A stretch of 64,000 bases of DNA from Symsagittifera roscoffensis. Lineage: Eukaryota > Xenacoelomorpha > Acoela > Convolutidae. The notes beneath the pieces were generated by a model. The model ran no database searches and was not told where the DNA came from. It worked only from the letters and a program-made list of their open reading frames with translations. Every line of letters starts with the position of its first letter. Within the stretch, counting starts at the first letter, position 1. The position numbers and the translations under genes are program-made. This document shows positions 23,107-35,374 of this stretch, piece by piece. The stretch lies in contig NC_087062.1 of assembly GCF_963678635.1 (NCBI RefSeq), positions 51,368,028 through 51,432,027 of the forward strand. Direction: 5' to 3'.

Positions 23107-25334
23107 CACTATGATTGTGAAGAAAATGAAAAAAAAAATTACTACATAAATACGCCATAAAACAAGTAACTCAATGCGAATCCGAACCACAAGAAATTGA
23201 AACAACAAATTTAGTAGCGACACTTTATTTAAAAGCCCGAGCTACAACCTTAACAGGATATAACTTCACAGCAAAAATTTTCAGAGAAAAAAGTACATTC
23301 TTCCCAAGACTCAAACGGAAACAAAATTAGACTCAATCACAAACTTTTCTATTGAAGCAATATAGAAAGATTTTGACATCCTAATCCTGAAGATTGAAAA
23401 AACGAGCTTCAACGATTAAGTTAACTACAAATAAAGGCACAACCAAAAAAATTGGTAAATTTTCAAGTTTTTCAAGAATCTGCACATCAAGCAGAACTTG
23501 AATGATTCCAAGGTCATATAAAACTAGGTGAAAAATTTTACTTCCACGGAGCACACATAAGATTAACTTACGATCTGCGTGACAAAAAATTGGATACCAC
23601 ACATTGGAATAAAGACATGTTCTAATTGTAAAGCAGATACAAAAAACAAAGGATGACAAAAAATAATGTTTTTTGATTGAAAAATTCATTTAGAAAATAT
23701 ACAACTAACACGAGATTTAAAAGACGACACAAAAATTTATCAAGGAATACGATTATTTTGCAAAAAAGACCAAGGTTTTTGCGACCCAACAACACGAACA
23801 ATTGTTGTAACTATTGTTTGGTTCCACGAAGACACATGTACCACATTTCAAGTTGCAAGAATTCAAGCAAGAATGACAAAACTTCATCAGAAAAATTTTA
23901 TTGAATGAATCCCTTATGATAAATGATAAAGTAAACCTTGATAAAATCCGACAAAACAGAAATCGTTATAACAATATCAATGGAATAGAAAATAAATTGA
24001 CAGGTTTTCAAATTGACCCCAAAACAGAATTCGCTTGCAAATATAAAACTCCAATTTATAAAACACAGTACCCAGAAACTCTTGTCGAATACGAAAAAAT
24101 TTTTGACATGAAAATAGGAAAATTAAAAAGTAACCCATATCCAATGTATCACAAAAAAAATGACGAAAACTCATACATCCCAGTAACATTTTTGAAAAAC
24201 TCAGGAGGAAATACTAGTGGAAAACTTCGCCCACAAGGCAAAGGTAGTACACGTTTACAAGAACTATCACTCATGAACAATACGTATTTTGATGCAATTC
24301 ACTATGACGTCCACTTAGACATGAAATTGGATTACGCAATAAGCAGAAATTTTAAGAAATGTCACTATCAGAATTAGAAACGCTTCATCCCTTATGTGAA
24401 CTTGAATGAACACAAATTTTACAATCACTCGCGCTCGCAGTATTAAAAATACTTTACGCAGGATATTTATTATCAAGCATTAGATCAAGTTTTATAGATT
24501 ACGAAGGAAGTATTTTATGGTATTACACATGTACAAAAAAAGTATCACTATTATATGTTTTTGAAGATAAAAGATGTTAAAAAAGAACCTCTATATTGTA
24601 CGAAAATATAGTAGATTTTGTTGACACACTTTCTAGACGAAATATATTTTTGGGATGAAGGCGTCCCATGTGCATCTGAAAATAGCCACAATGTTGTACA
24701 GCTAATTCCAGATGAAGATAATTACTATCTTCTTGCACCATAACTTAGACCTATGCCACCACTAAAGAAATTTTTACCAGAAAGTATCAGAGCTATTGCT
24801 AGAAACCCAAATATAAATTTATAATCAATAGATAAATACTCCAGATTCGAAATACAACATCATATTCGCACACAACAATTTCAAGAACTCCTTCCAAATC
24901 TGGATACAATACAAAGACAATCCATAGAATAAAATTTAAGAAATCTTGCAGAAACCGCAGGATTTTCAGACATCTATGCACAAGACTACAGTGGATACTT
25001 CAAAGATATAAAAGGTTACATCTATTTAAGCGGTGAAAAAAACCGCCTACAAGATATTTCACCTATAAATAGTTTTAGTTTTGTAAACGTAAAAAACGAA
25101 CATCTCGCTTTCTAGGATGGCCCTATTACATCTTTGAAAGAGTGACTATATTATACGCAATGTTTATTTTTTGTGGATTTCTCTTCTCATAATTGAAAGG
25201 AATCTATAACACACGCGCAATAGACACACAGGTAATCAAACAAGCAAATGTAGCACGCATAAAATTCATAAGATTTTTTGGTATATTTTCAACCTCAATC
25301 AACAAAATTTATTTAGACAAATAAGTAAATACAA
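23107..25334 (+). pseudogene. env: Env-like glycoprotein, copy 2
   Basis: Duplicate of the env-like region at 14991-17220, with YDCEEN at about 23112, the 158-codon frame at 23901-24377 (one Asn-to-Lys change against copy 1) and the hydrophobic anchor at about 25115-25192. It shares nearly all stops with copy 1. An indel near 23440 changes a minus-strand shadow but does not repair the plus-strand frame. Confidence 0.65.
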
Positions 25335-26594
25335 TTCATCACTTATTGCAAACCATTACCTCCTCCAATTGTTCCAAGCCACCATCCACAATTGAAGAAA
25401 CCCGAGCCCACCGAATTATTAAAAGAAAGCATCCCAATACCCCAAAGCTTCCCAACCCCCGACCTCCTCGAATGTTTTCCGTTCACCACTCCACACAAAC
25501 ATTCATGAGTTTTTACAAACGTGCTTACCATACTTTCCACAATATACTTACTATAAGACCACTAACAACGATCAATGAACTTACGTTGTCGAATATAACC
25601 TGTTTCCCACACTTTTATGGGTATCAACATACCATTTCACTAACCCATTATCACTTCCATTATACAATAACCAGGAAGACAATGAATTATGTCAAACTCG
25701 GTTACACCACCTAACCACATCACTTCATGAAAAGCAATTCACAACCATAGGACTAACGCAAACATTAAAAAAGTTTGTTGCACAGAAAGCAAACAGATTC
25801 TCAATTAACCACTATGATCACGCTATTGCACGTTATATGGAAGATACATTTTTAGAAGACAACGAAAATACAAATCCCCAATTAACTGAGAAATTTTTCA
25901 TAAAATCACAATATCAATTTTTCCTTAACTGCATGAAAAAAAATATGATAATACTATTTCCTCAGCACTTCGCGTCACCAAAGCCTACGATTTATCTGAA
26001 TAAATTTAATCATTTCTCACTAATTTTCAATTTCCTCGCACCGAAAGAACTTGACTTACACTGTTCACATCAAATAATGTTACCCACTAAACAAACTCAC
26101 ACATACACTTATTATAAACTTACTCGACACCACTATATAATTAATACACCATAACAAAACTCACAACACCGATTCACATTTATTAACTCTAATTATACTT
26201 CACCATTCTTCCTGAACTTCACCTACTGTATAAAAGACACTAATATGCGAGGCATCATCCAAAACTACGACTCCATAAAACAAAAGTATTTTTTCTGCCC
26301 ACTAACCAAATAATTTAACGTCGAAAAATCTCGCCCACTAATTGTCCCCAACGAATATATACAGCCCGTCGAAATCCAAATCTTAGAATTTTTTCATAAC
26401 ACTAAAAATAACCAAAGCTTTATAACCTAATTCAAAACACACTGCATGAAATCTCTAATTAGTGAAGAGCACAAGATCACCAGAGCACTCGAGCTTCTAT
26501 GGCCTCTACGTCATCCGCTTGCTTGCTAAACTCTTAACATCATCCGACACAATTCACACTGTTTTTCCAAATTGATTTTTTGCCGACGATGACC
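25335..26594 (+). pseudogene. 3' ORF or Env tail, copy 2
   Basis: Duplicate of 17221-18480. The open pieces are 25346-25714 (Pro/His/Thr-rich) and the frame containing MEDTFLEDNENTNPQLTEKF, ending at 26154 with one Lys-to-Ile change. RALELLWPL text recurs at about 26480-26506. Function is unknown. Confidence 0.5.
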
Positions 26595-27976
26595 CGTAGT
26601 AAGTACAACTAAATATTTTTAAATAATAAATTTCAAAAACAACTAACCATTCTTTATATATGTCTCAATTTTCTTTTTTAGATTTCACCACTTAATAATC
26701 TAAAAACAGATTTAAAAAATGAAAAAATGTAAACTCTAAAGCAGTAAAGTTTACCTTAAGGCAGCAGTAATTTCGAAAGTTTCAACCCCCATAGCAGTAA
26801 AATTAATAATTCTATGTAGTAATTTCATAAAAATTCACACATTCTTTCCACAATTGCACAGCTCGCCCATGACGAATTGTGTAAATAATGAATTTTAAGT
26901 TTTAATTTTCACTGATAACAACTCTAACTTGTTTTCACACGTTTCAAATCTTCCTTTAACCCGGTTGGAAAGAAATACATAATAAACTAAACCAACCAAC
27001 GCACTAATGTCACGAAACCACAAACTAATAGCTTGACTAAGAAAGAAAATCCCGCGGTACCCAAACCAGATTAAAACCAGATTAAAACCGGATAAATTAT
27101 TCTTTTAAAAACCACTTTCAAGTTTTACTAAAATAAAAGAAATTACAAAAAAGTCGAAAGACAAATTTTTTAGAAAAGGACACAAACAAAACAAAACAGA
27201 GAAAAACAAGAATTAAAAATGTAACAAAAGGTTGAACGAATAAAGAGACTCTGCACAAAAAGACCAAAAAAAAATGTAGCCCACTCCTGGCTTCACCAAC
27301 GAGAGGGACGTCCTGAGCATGCTCTATAGCTGGCCTTACCCACCGCAATACAACCACGCTTTGTGACCCTCACTATTTTTTGCCGAGATTTGCTCTAGTG
27401 TGACCTAACTAAATTAAAACGTTTTTCGGATAAAAATAATAACAAATCATACCTAAAACTTAACTAACAAAAAGTAATTATATATGTAAAACATAAATAC
27501 CATATGTAAAGATTTCTTAGAGCCCAAGAAACGAGCAGCAAAGGAGATGATAATCCAACTACACTCCACCTCTGGAAAGGGAAATCTATTCGATTTGATG
27601 CCAAAAGTTGTTACCTTTAAAGTTGTTACTTTTAAGTTTGGACTCAACATCGCAGCAAAGCAAAACCATTGAACCAGACCAATGGCCATCTCGATGTTGA
27701 CTACACGTACCGATCCTAGTAACTTGGCACTTCACACGGAAAAGTCAAACTTCACCCTGCACGTAGTCTCGCTCTAAACTTAACAAAATCGATTCATCAT
27801 TTCATCGATCAGAAGTCTTGACACAATCACCCAAGACCACCTCGACCAACGCGACCCATCTTGAAACACGAACGAAACAATTTTCCTCCGTCTAACAAAA
27901 ACAACCACACTTCTCCTCTCTCCAAGAAGTCAATCCTCGCAACTTCTAAAAGAAACTACAAAACCCGTCCTTCTCT
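26595..27976 (+). other. Long 3' noncoding region, copy 2
   Basis: Duplicate of 18481-19865, including the GGACGTCC and GAGCATGCTC palindromes at 27306-27324. No coding frame is supported. A 79-codon minus-strand frame present only here results from one extra A in a homopolymer. Confidence 0.55.
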
Positions 27977-28352
27977 GCATTAAACAATTAAAAACTAAAA
28001 ATTATTGATAAATTATTACTATGAAATATTACTAACTAACCAATCATATTCAATCTCTAACATTGACACTTAATTGTAATTGCTGAAACTGCTTGTAGTT
28101 TCAGCACCAGAACAATTTGAATAAAACTTTGAATACACTTGTTCTCCTTCTGGATAAACTCCAAGAACTAACTCGCATAAACCAGTATTCACTAGATCTA
28201 TTGAGACGAGGAGTTATAACAGTAAGATTAAGATCGATATTAGACTAAGAAGTTGCACGAATCTATCCGGCCGAAAATAAGATAGCGTGACTAGCAGACG
28301 GTGTACCTTATCTGAAACTACTCTATGAGTATAACCAATAGGTCATAACTCA
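27977..28352 (+). repeat. 3' LTR of the giant retroelement
   Basis: It matches the 5' LTR from about 27981 to its end at AACTCA (28352), followed by TATT, the same tetramer that precedes the 5' LTR. The first ~20 bp differ (the TGGAACCAGTT start is not kept), so the left edge is approximate. The hairpin is at 28081-28106 with one pair weakened to G-T. The clear divergence from the 5' LTR implies an old insertion. Confidence 0.75.
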
Positions 28353-28370
28353 TATTCCATTGTTTTTTAG

Positions 28371-29272
28371 ACTTCTATTTTTCTGGAATGGTGCTACCCT
28401 GTGCAATCAACTCGCTGCTTATGTTCTGGATCTCGAAACTGTTTCACCGCCACCCACTTGCTTGTTTCCAAAATGTGAAGCCATATCTCCTTTTGTTGCA
28501 ACATGATGAGAGTAGTGAATTGGCTGCTGCCCATCACAGTGATATCGAAGCTGATAGAAGACGACCCAGGAGACATTTGGAAATGGATAAAGTATCAGTG
28601 TCCAGGACAGTGAGTGACGGCGCTGCTACTTCTGCCGCCGCGAGATCTGGTGCTGCTGCTGATGCTGCTGTCGCGGCCGCTTCACCTGTTCTGGCAACTG
28701 CGTCTTTTGAGGCATCCTCGAGATCTTGTTTTCTCAATGCAGAGCAGCACGACCACGAGGAGAACATCAAATTGACACCAGATCACAACTTCAGTATCTG
28801 TCTTCGCCGCACCACGGAGACATCATCCACCCAATGCGTCGGCGACAAGGGAAATGAAGACAATCTACTGCGAAATAATGGTGCTGCTCGGTTTCTCAGT
28901 CCGACTAATGGCGACTATTCGTTTTCTCCGTGCCGAAGACACAGATCGGCGGACTGCAGGAGTGAGCACTCGGAGTTTCTGGGCACTAGCAATGCCAGCG
29001 GTCCTAAAATAGTCTCTTGCCGCAGCGTCAGTGTCGTTTCAAATGTGTCAGCTGCCGCGACCTATATGAATGATGCTTCAGTAATCAACTTGAGATTGAG
29101 GTCTCCATGCGATAACGCGGACTTCAGTTTAATCATTCCGGGTCACTACGACGGAATCCCGAATTGGGTGCTTCAGGTGCGCTGGTTTTCATATTCATGT
29201 AGCGCTTATCCGGAGTTAAGTGAGAATGGAAGTTGCAGCACTAAGTGTTTGATAGTTCATTTGGTTGTATAG
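28371..29272 (+). CDS. Candidate host exon, unrecognised Ala/Ser-rich protein
   Basis: A 294-codon frame with an ATG at 28388 lies just after a good 3' splice site (TTCCATTGTTTTTTAG ending at 28370), so coding may begin at 28371 as an internal or terminal exon. GC content and codon use rise sharply compared with the flanking retroelement. The N-terminal ~45 residues are hydrophobic to amphipathic (LPCAINSLLMFWISKLF). They are followed by an Arg-rich stretch (EADRRRPRRHLEMDK), an Ala tract near residues 80-110 and a Ser/Cys-rich hydrophilic remainder, ending at TAG 29270-29272. No family is recognised. One option is a membrane segment followed by a long cytoplasmic loop. The retroelement's right edge lies 18 bp upstream, so the splice site sits in flanking DNA. 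Confidence 0.4.
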
Positions 29273-29639
29273 CAAAGGTTTAAATTACGCTGACAGAACA
29301 AAAAAAAGGAATATTGTAGGCGCATTGCTGCCAAAGTAAGACGGCTTCAGAAAAAAGCGTGGGACATTCAGAGTTTGCAAAATGGGAAACCAATTTCTAG
29401 TCTTTTTGACAATATCATTTTAATCAAAAATAACGCGTTCTTCACTCCTTCGAGTAAAAAATTTGCCGCATCTTCAACCAGGAAGGGGCCGCCTAAATCG
29501 GCTAATTGGTATTTTCTGGCTTGCGGTTGCTACAAGTTTCATTAAATTCCCGGATAGATCTTGCAGAGAAAATCAGTACTGTTGCAGTACTGTTACAGTA
29601 CTCGCCAGCGTCAATTTATCTCTGATCAGAGATAAATCA
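29273..29639 (+). other. Spacer with a short possible coding segment
   Basis: About 29303-29545 is open in one frame, reading KKEYCRRIAAKVRRLQKKAW and on to a TAA. It has a basic, coiled-coil-like start, which could be an exon tail or a fragment of a DNA-binding transposase-like protein. There is no firm match. The last ~90 bp grade into the minisatellite. Confidence 0.25.
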
Positions 29640-31838
29640 GCGATAAAAATCAGCACTGTTGCAGAGATAAATCAGCACTCTAACATCACTCTTACAGAGA
29701 TAAACCAGCACTGTAACAGCACTGTTACAGAGATAAATCAGCACTGTAACAGCACTGTTACAGAGATAAATCAGCACTGTAACAGCACTGTTACAGAGAT
29801 AAATCAGCACTGTAACAGCACTGTTACAGAGATAAATCAGCACTCTAACATCACTGTTACAGAGATAAATCAGCACTGTAACAGCACTGTTACAGAGATA
29901 AATCAGCACTGTAACAGCACTGTTACAGAGATAAATCAGCACTGTAACAGCACTGTTACAGAGATAAATCAGCACTGTAACATCACTGTTACAGAGATAA
30001 ATCAGCACTGTAACAGCACTGTTACAGAGATAAATCAGCACTGTAACAGCACTGTTACAGAGATAAATCAGCACTGTAACAGCACTGTTACAGAGATAAA
30101 TCAGCACTGTAACAGCACTGTTACAGAGATAAATCAGCACTGTAACAGCACTGTTACAGAGATAAATCAGCACTGTAACAGCACTGTTACAGAGATAAAT
30201 CAGCACTGTAACATCACTGTTACAGAGATAAATCAGCACTGTAACATCACTGTTACAGAGATAAATCAGCACTGTAACATCACTGTTACAGAGATAAATC
30301 AGCACTCTAACATCACTGTTACAGAGATAAATCAGCACTCTAACATCACTGTTACAGAGATAAATCAGCACTCTAACATCACTGTTACAGAGATAAATCA
30401 GCACTGTAACAGCACTGTTACGGAGATAAATCAGCACTCTAACATCACTGTTACAGAGATAAATCAGCACTCTAACATCACTGTTACAGAGATAAATCAG
30501 CACTGTAACAGCACTGTTACAGAGATAAATCAGCACTGTAACAGCACTGTTACAGAGATAAATCAGCACTGTAACAGCACTGTTACAGAGATAAATCAGC
30601 ACTGTAACATCACTGTTACAGAGATAAATCAGCACTGTAACAGCACTGTTACAGAGATAAATCAGCACTGTAACAGCACTGTTACAGAGATAAATCAGCA
30701 CTGTAACAGCACTGTTACAGAGATAAATCAGCACTCTAACATCACTGTTACAGAGATAAATCAGCACTCTAACATCATTGTTACAGAGATAAATCAGCAC
30801 TGTAACAGCACTGTTACAGAGATAAATCAGCACTGTAACAGCACTGTTACAGAGATAAATCAGCCTTCTAACATCACTGTTACAGAGATAAATCAGCACT
30901 CTAACATCACTGTTACAGAGATAAATCAGCACTCTAACATCACTGTTACAGAGATAAATCAGCACTGTAACAGCACTGTTACAGAGATAAATCAGCACTG
31001 TAACAGCACTGTTACAGAGATAAATCAGCACTGTAACATCACTGTTACAGAGATAAATCAGCACTCTAACATCACTGTTACAGAGATAAATCAGCACTCT
31101 AACATCACTGTTACAGAGATAAATCAGCACTGTAACAGCACTGTTACAGAGATAAATCAGCACTGTAACAGCACTGTTACAGAGATAAATCAGCACTGTA
31201 ACAGCACTGTTACAGAGATAAATCAGCACTGTAACAGCACTGTTACAGAGATAAATCAGCACTGTAACAGCACTGTTACAGAGATAAATCAGCACTGTAA
31301 CAGCACTGTTACAGAGATAAATCAGCACTGTAACATCACTGTTACAGAGATAAATCAGCACTGTAACAGCACTGTTACAGAGATAAATCAGCGCTGTAAC
31401 AGCACTGTTACAGAGATAAATCAGCTCTGTAACAGCACTGTTACAGAGATAAATCAGCACTCTAACATCACTGTTACAGAGATAAATCAGCACTCTAACA
31501 TCACTGTTACAGAGATAAATCAGCACTGTAACAGCACTGTTACAGAGATAAATCAGCACTGTAACAGCACTGTTACAGAGATAAATCAGCACTGTAACAT
31601 CACTGTTACAGAGATAAATCAGCACTGTAACATCACTGTTACAGAGATAAATCAGCACTGTAACATCACTGTTACAGAGATAAATCAGCACTGTAACAGC
31701 ACTGTTACAGAGATAAATCAGCACTGTAACAGCACTGTTACAGAGATAAATCAGCACTGTAACAGCACTGTTACAGAGATAAATCAGCACTGTAACAGCA
31801 CTGTTACAGAGATAAATCAGCACCGTAACAGCACTGAA
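29640..31838. repeat. 33-bp minisatellite, about 66 units
   Basis: The unit is CAGAGATAAATCAGCA followed by CTGTAACAG, CA, CTGTTA. Joined to the next CAG, the last part forms CTGTAACAG-CA-CTGTTACAG, a perfect 9-bp inverted repeat. By hand count about 39 of 66 units keep the palindrome. The others carry G-to-T (CTGTAACAT) or both C and T (CTCTAACAT) changes, and these variants come in short runs. Because 33 is a multiple of three, one frame on each strand is stop-free for over 2 kb (EINQHCNSTVT on plus, VLIYLCNSAVT on minus). These frames are by-products of the repeat unless shown to be expressed. The left edge has degenerate units with GATAAATCAGCGATAAAAATC; the right edge decays after 31832. 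Confidence 0.95.
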
Positions 31839-32296
31839 AAAATGCAAAAAAATAGCACTGAAAAAACGAAAGAAATTCTGATAAATCTCAAAAACAGCGC
31901 TAAAAAATTGCCAGGACAGCACTATAAGAATCAATTTAAAAATATTTGCCGTTTTTTTAAACCAAAAGTTACCCTTTCCCGGCTAATTTAGTTGCTCAAG
32001 CCTTCTGATTATCAAAGCTTACCCGGGTTGAAGTTGTATTGCAATTCAGAAAGGTATCATAGATCTTTCATTTTTTGCATCCATGTATCATTCATTATCG
32101 ACTAGTATTTTTCCATCAAAGAAATTGTAATTCTAAAACTTCCGAAAACAACTTTTGCGTGGTTCGAAATTGTTTCACCTGTTTGTTGGTTCCTTTCTTC
32201 ACTGTTACCCCTATAGGGCTGATGAATTGCTTGCCGCTTTTTTTCGCAAGGTTCATTTCACGGTTTTGATAGATAATTTGTAATTGTTTGTTCTAA
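31839..32296. other. Spacer after the minisatellite
   Basis: No gene is supported. The plus-strand frame that crosses the array ends at TAG 31989-31991. The remainder is AT-rich. Confidence 0.5.
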
Positions 32297-32779
32297 TTAT
32301 TCCTTTAGGTGTGATAGAATTCTTCTTCCTTTTTCTTGTGCGGTCTCCAATTCACTCTTAAATTGTTTGACCACGGGATATTGTAAGCCAATTTGCGTAG
32401 TAAAGCTTAGTAATTTTCGATAAAGCAAGATACGTTTTTTGGGATCCGACTGCAATGGTTCTTCAAAGCTGAGGATCATATTTCTGTTTTTTGTTGTTGT
32501 TACATTTATACTATTTTTTATTTGATAACGATCTACTACGAAACGATGGCTTTTTTTGCCATCCACGATTAAGAATGGTGCCCTTGTAACTGTCCTTTGA
32601 CCAGCCTCGATAGAAATTATAGGTCTACTTAGCTGTCTTTGTGCACATAATTTGCGGCTTGCCTTCGCTGTTCGAATCTCTATGCATTTGGGAGATCCAG
32701 ACAAAGCCGTAATGAAGTACCTTGTCTTGGAGCGATAAAGTTTTCCGAGCGTCCCGAGTAGACGTTCAGAACTTTCCAT
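32297..32779 (-). CDS. Hypothetical basic protein
   Basis: An ATG at 32779-32777 opens a 160-codon frame, with three more open codons upstream. The product is basic, with balanced composition unlike the low-complexity frames around it: ESSERLLGTLGKLYRSKTRY, a central IEAGQRTVTRAPFLIVDGKK, then VVDRYQIKNSINVTTTKNRN and a Lys/Glu-rich end (ELETAQEKGRRILSHLKE). No signal peptide, membrane segment or known motif is seen. It has no neighbour that suggests a role. It could be a single-exon gene, one exon of a larger gene or a retroelement fragment. Confidence 0.4.
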   Translation of the reverse strand: MESSERLLGTLGKLYRSKTRYFITALSGSPKCIEIRTAKASRKLCAQRQLSRPIISIEAGQRTVTRAPFLIVDGKKSHRFVVDRYQIKNSINVTTTKNRNMILSFEEPLQSDPKKRILLYRKLLSFTTQIGLQYPVVKQFKSELETAQEKGRRILSHLKE

Positions 32780-32876
32780 GCCTCCCAAGTTCGTTTACAA
32801 AAAAACCTTACTTTGGCGTATGTATAGTTTATATTTTTTTAGTAACCGAGGCAATGAAATTTTGGCTCTTTTTCCT

Positions 32877-32898
32877 CCCCCCCCCCCCCCCCCCCCCC
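32877..32898 (+). repeat. Poly-C tract of 22
   Basis: An uninterrupted run of 22 C follows a T-rich stretch. Its length is likely to vary between individuals or assemblies. Confidence 0.95.
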
Positions 32899-35374
32899 AC
32901 CTCACTCAAACATGAACTTTATGGTCTAACAACTGGTTTTACAAGGTTAATTATGAAGACCAAATATGTTTGTCATGGCCTAATCAATCTGCATGTCGAA
33001 ATTCACGTCAATTGGACAAAGCGAACAGTAACTTCAAATATAAAAATTTGCAGGTGGGGGGAAAGGAAAAAGAGCCGAAATTTTCATCAATTTTTCACAA
33101 TTTTCACACTTAAACGTTTTTTTTTATAAAGTTTGATTTAATTTTAAACATGTTATATGAATTGATATTCATGCTTTAAGCAATGCCCATTTGAGGGACT
33201 GCATTCATAGCTGTTCATTAAAAAAAGATGTATTGAATAATTGAATTCCCAATATCTAACTTTTCGAATATTGAACGGATTTTTTTTTCATTCTTTCAAT
33301 TTTATAATCTTAGAAACTGGCAAAGATTGTTATAAAACTTATCGGAGGATCGAGGGAACTGATTATTTCACCACGAAGCCAGCCGGGCGGAGTGTGTCTA
33401 TTCTTTTGGCTTTGAAAATTGTTTAATCCCCCGCTGTTCTGAATTTTAAAGTAACTAAAGCAGGTGGAAGTATTATGAGTTCCTCCAGTTAAACAAAAGT
33501 TAAAATAAAAAATCAATAAAGTCCAAATGTCAGTCTAGTCTCCTGATCAAACGGAGGACAGGCGATTAAAAAAGAACTGAAGTCTAATAGCAGGTGCAGG
33601 GAAAACCAAACTAAATTGTTTCGTATGAGCCTGCCTGCATTTGTCGTTGACTCTAATTTCTTACGCTCAAACAGACGCCTAAAATTTGCTCATCTTTTTC
33701 TTTTTTCATCTTTTGAAAAGAATACAACTTAACACTCTTTTACTAAATTTCGCTTTTACTAGAGCCACTCAAAACTTAAACAAGTTTAAGTAATGCTATT
33801 TCTTAAGTTAAACTAAACAATCCGAAAAGAAACAGGAAGAGCAACCACCCGAGTGTCGGAGAAGATCTCAACGGACAGTGAGCATTAGACAGTGTACCCG
33901 GCAAGCATTGAACAACAAGTTCTACCCATCTTCTCTCTGCTACTTTCCAACAAATATAGTAAGAAATAAAAGCAATAAAATAAATATCCCCTCCTATTGT
34001 TAAAAGTTAGCAAAAGATGAACATTTGTGCATAACATTTAACCCTTTTTAATTAATCTTCCCCTTTTAATTTACCTGTTTTTATAAACATCATTCAACTC
34101 TAGGGCCAGATTGACTATGATCGATGATATAATTCAACCGAGCCTTGTAATGTTAGCTACTAATTGAAACAAAGTGATCTAACAATCGACCCCACTGTTT
34201 CTTGTTTCTTTTAGTAAGGTTTCGAATTTGCTCGAGGTATGTTTCGAGTTTAGGCTCGACCAGTTTTAAGAATACTGGTTTTCATTTTGAGTTGGAATTG
34301 TAGAAATTTTATCAGTTTTTGAAAAAAGTTTTTAAATACGTATTTTAATCGGTAGTACCCCCGGGACAATCGGTGTTTCGATCATGCTCGAGATACGCTT
34401 AAAATTTGTGCTCGACCGAAATCCCTGTCTCGACTTTTCTCTTTCGGTAGAGCACACATGTGCTGGATTGTGAAAATTGAAATATAAAGTGAGCACCTCG
34501 ACCCTGGAGGTCATCAGCTATTTGCAATTCTGCCGCTATATCGGTGAGCCCATAGAAGCCTGTTTGGAATTGATACGCTCCGTTTCCTTGGCCTCAGTTA
34601 TGCTGGCCTTACACACTGTTTTTTTGAATCATCCAGCTAGACTTTGAGATCAACGATTGAGAACTATGTTTGACGTCGTTTTTCTGTACTTTTTTGTGTG
34701 GTTTGGGCCACGTTGCCAAGAAAGAAAACGATGTTTAGTTTTTGATAAAAAATTTTGAAATTTTGGTTAAATTTTTAGAAAAATTGTTTGGAGTCAAGTG
34801 AATTTGCAAAAAGCAATTGGTTCTTCTAGTGTGTAATAATAGAACTGTTCTAGTTTCGTCGGTTCTCATCTCCGTTTGAACTTGCTCTTGAGTGTGAATT
34901 GGAATACGCGTCGTCCTATTCGTTGTACCGCTTTGAGTTGTAACAGGAGCCCTACAAGGTATGATTCGTGTTTGCATGTTTATACTTCATGCTCTTCGTA
35001 GACGTTGGTTCCTGTGAAAAATGAGAACTCTGTTTTAAAAATTTTCAAATCAATCAAAATTATGAGGTTTTTTCTTTTCTTCCCCATCAGAGTTATTTCA
35101 TGATGCAAGTTTTAAGCTTTTTAAACCTCCAAAACATCAGGAAACTGATTAAGTTCCATGATTAATTCTGAAAATATAATTTCACGCACCGCGGGAACCT
35201 TTCCACTAAAATGAGAGAATCTCTATAAAACTTTTGTTTCGTGGTAAAACTTTGTGTTCAGATCAACCAATGTGTGACAAGAGATCTCCCTTTTAGAGTT
35301 ATTGACACAAAATTAATTACCCATAAAGTATAATTCGAATATTGTTTTGGTTTGACAAAGTTTTGGCAAAATAA
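32899..35374. other. Spacer, no gene seen
   Basis: Frames of 60-80 codons occur on both strands, but none has recognisable motifs or an unusual composition. Several CTCGAG/CTCGACC motifs cluster at 34225-34505. This may be intron or intergenic sequence. Confidence 0.5.

Larger units (their letters stand above)
19971..28086 (+). repeat. Tandem duplication unit 2 (about 8.12 kb)
   Basis: This is the second copy of 11859-19970, with the same gene fragments in the same order. It runs on into the full 3' LTR at 28086 (TGCTGAAACTGC...). Differences from unit 1 include an extra A in the poly-A near 20039, a run of substitutions near 21415-21435, and about a 2-bp difference near 23440. Confidence 0.9.
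3386..28352 (+). mobile_element. Giant decayed env-bearing LTR retroelement with internal tandem duplications
   Basis: LTRs at 3386-3770 and about 27977-28352 share sequence. The tetramer TATT lies directly before the first (3382-3385) and directly after the second (28353-28356), which fits a 4-bp target duplication and hence one insertion. Inside, in order, are a leader, gag with a CCHC-like knuckle, an aspartic protease (LIDSGAESNT), RT, RNase H, an integrase stub, an env-like glycoprotein ORF with a membrane segment, a 3' ORF and a long noncoding region. Two internal duplications inflate the element: gag (about 2.86 kb offset) and RT-to-LTR (about 8.11 kb offset). Every ORF has stops or frameshifts, so it is defective. 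The Gag-PR-RT-RH order and the RT text fit the Ty3/gypsy (Metaviridae) group in general terms; no finer assignment is made. Confidence 0.85.

Noticed and set aside
27118..27357. 79-codon minus-strand frame present only in the second duplicate
   Set aside because: It results from one extra A in a homopolymer; the first duplicate lacks it, and no motif is present.
29463..31991. 842-codon plus-strand ORF and 765-codon minus-strand ORF
   Set aside because: Both are produced by a 33-bp repeat lacking stops in one frame per strand. There is no start context, no non-repeat domain, and two overlapping giant genes are implausible.
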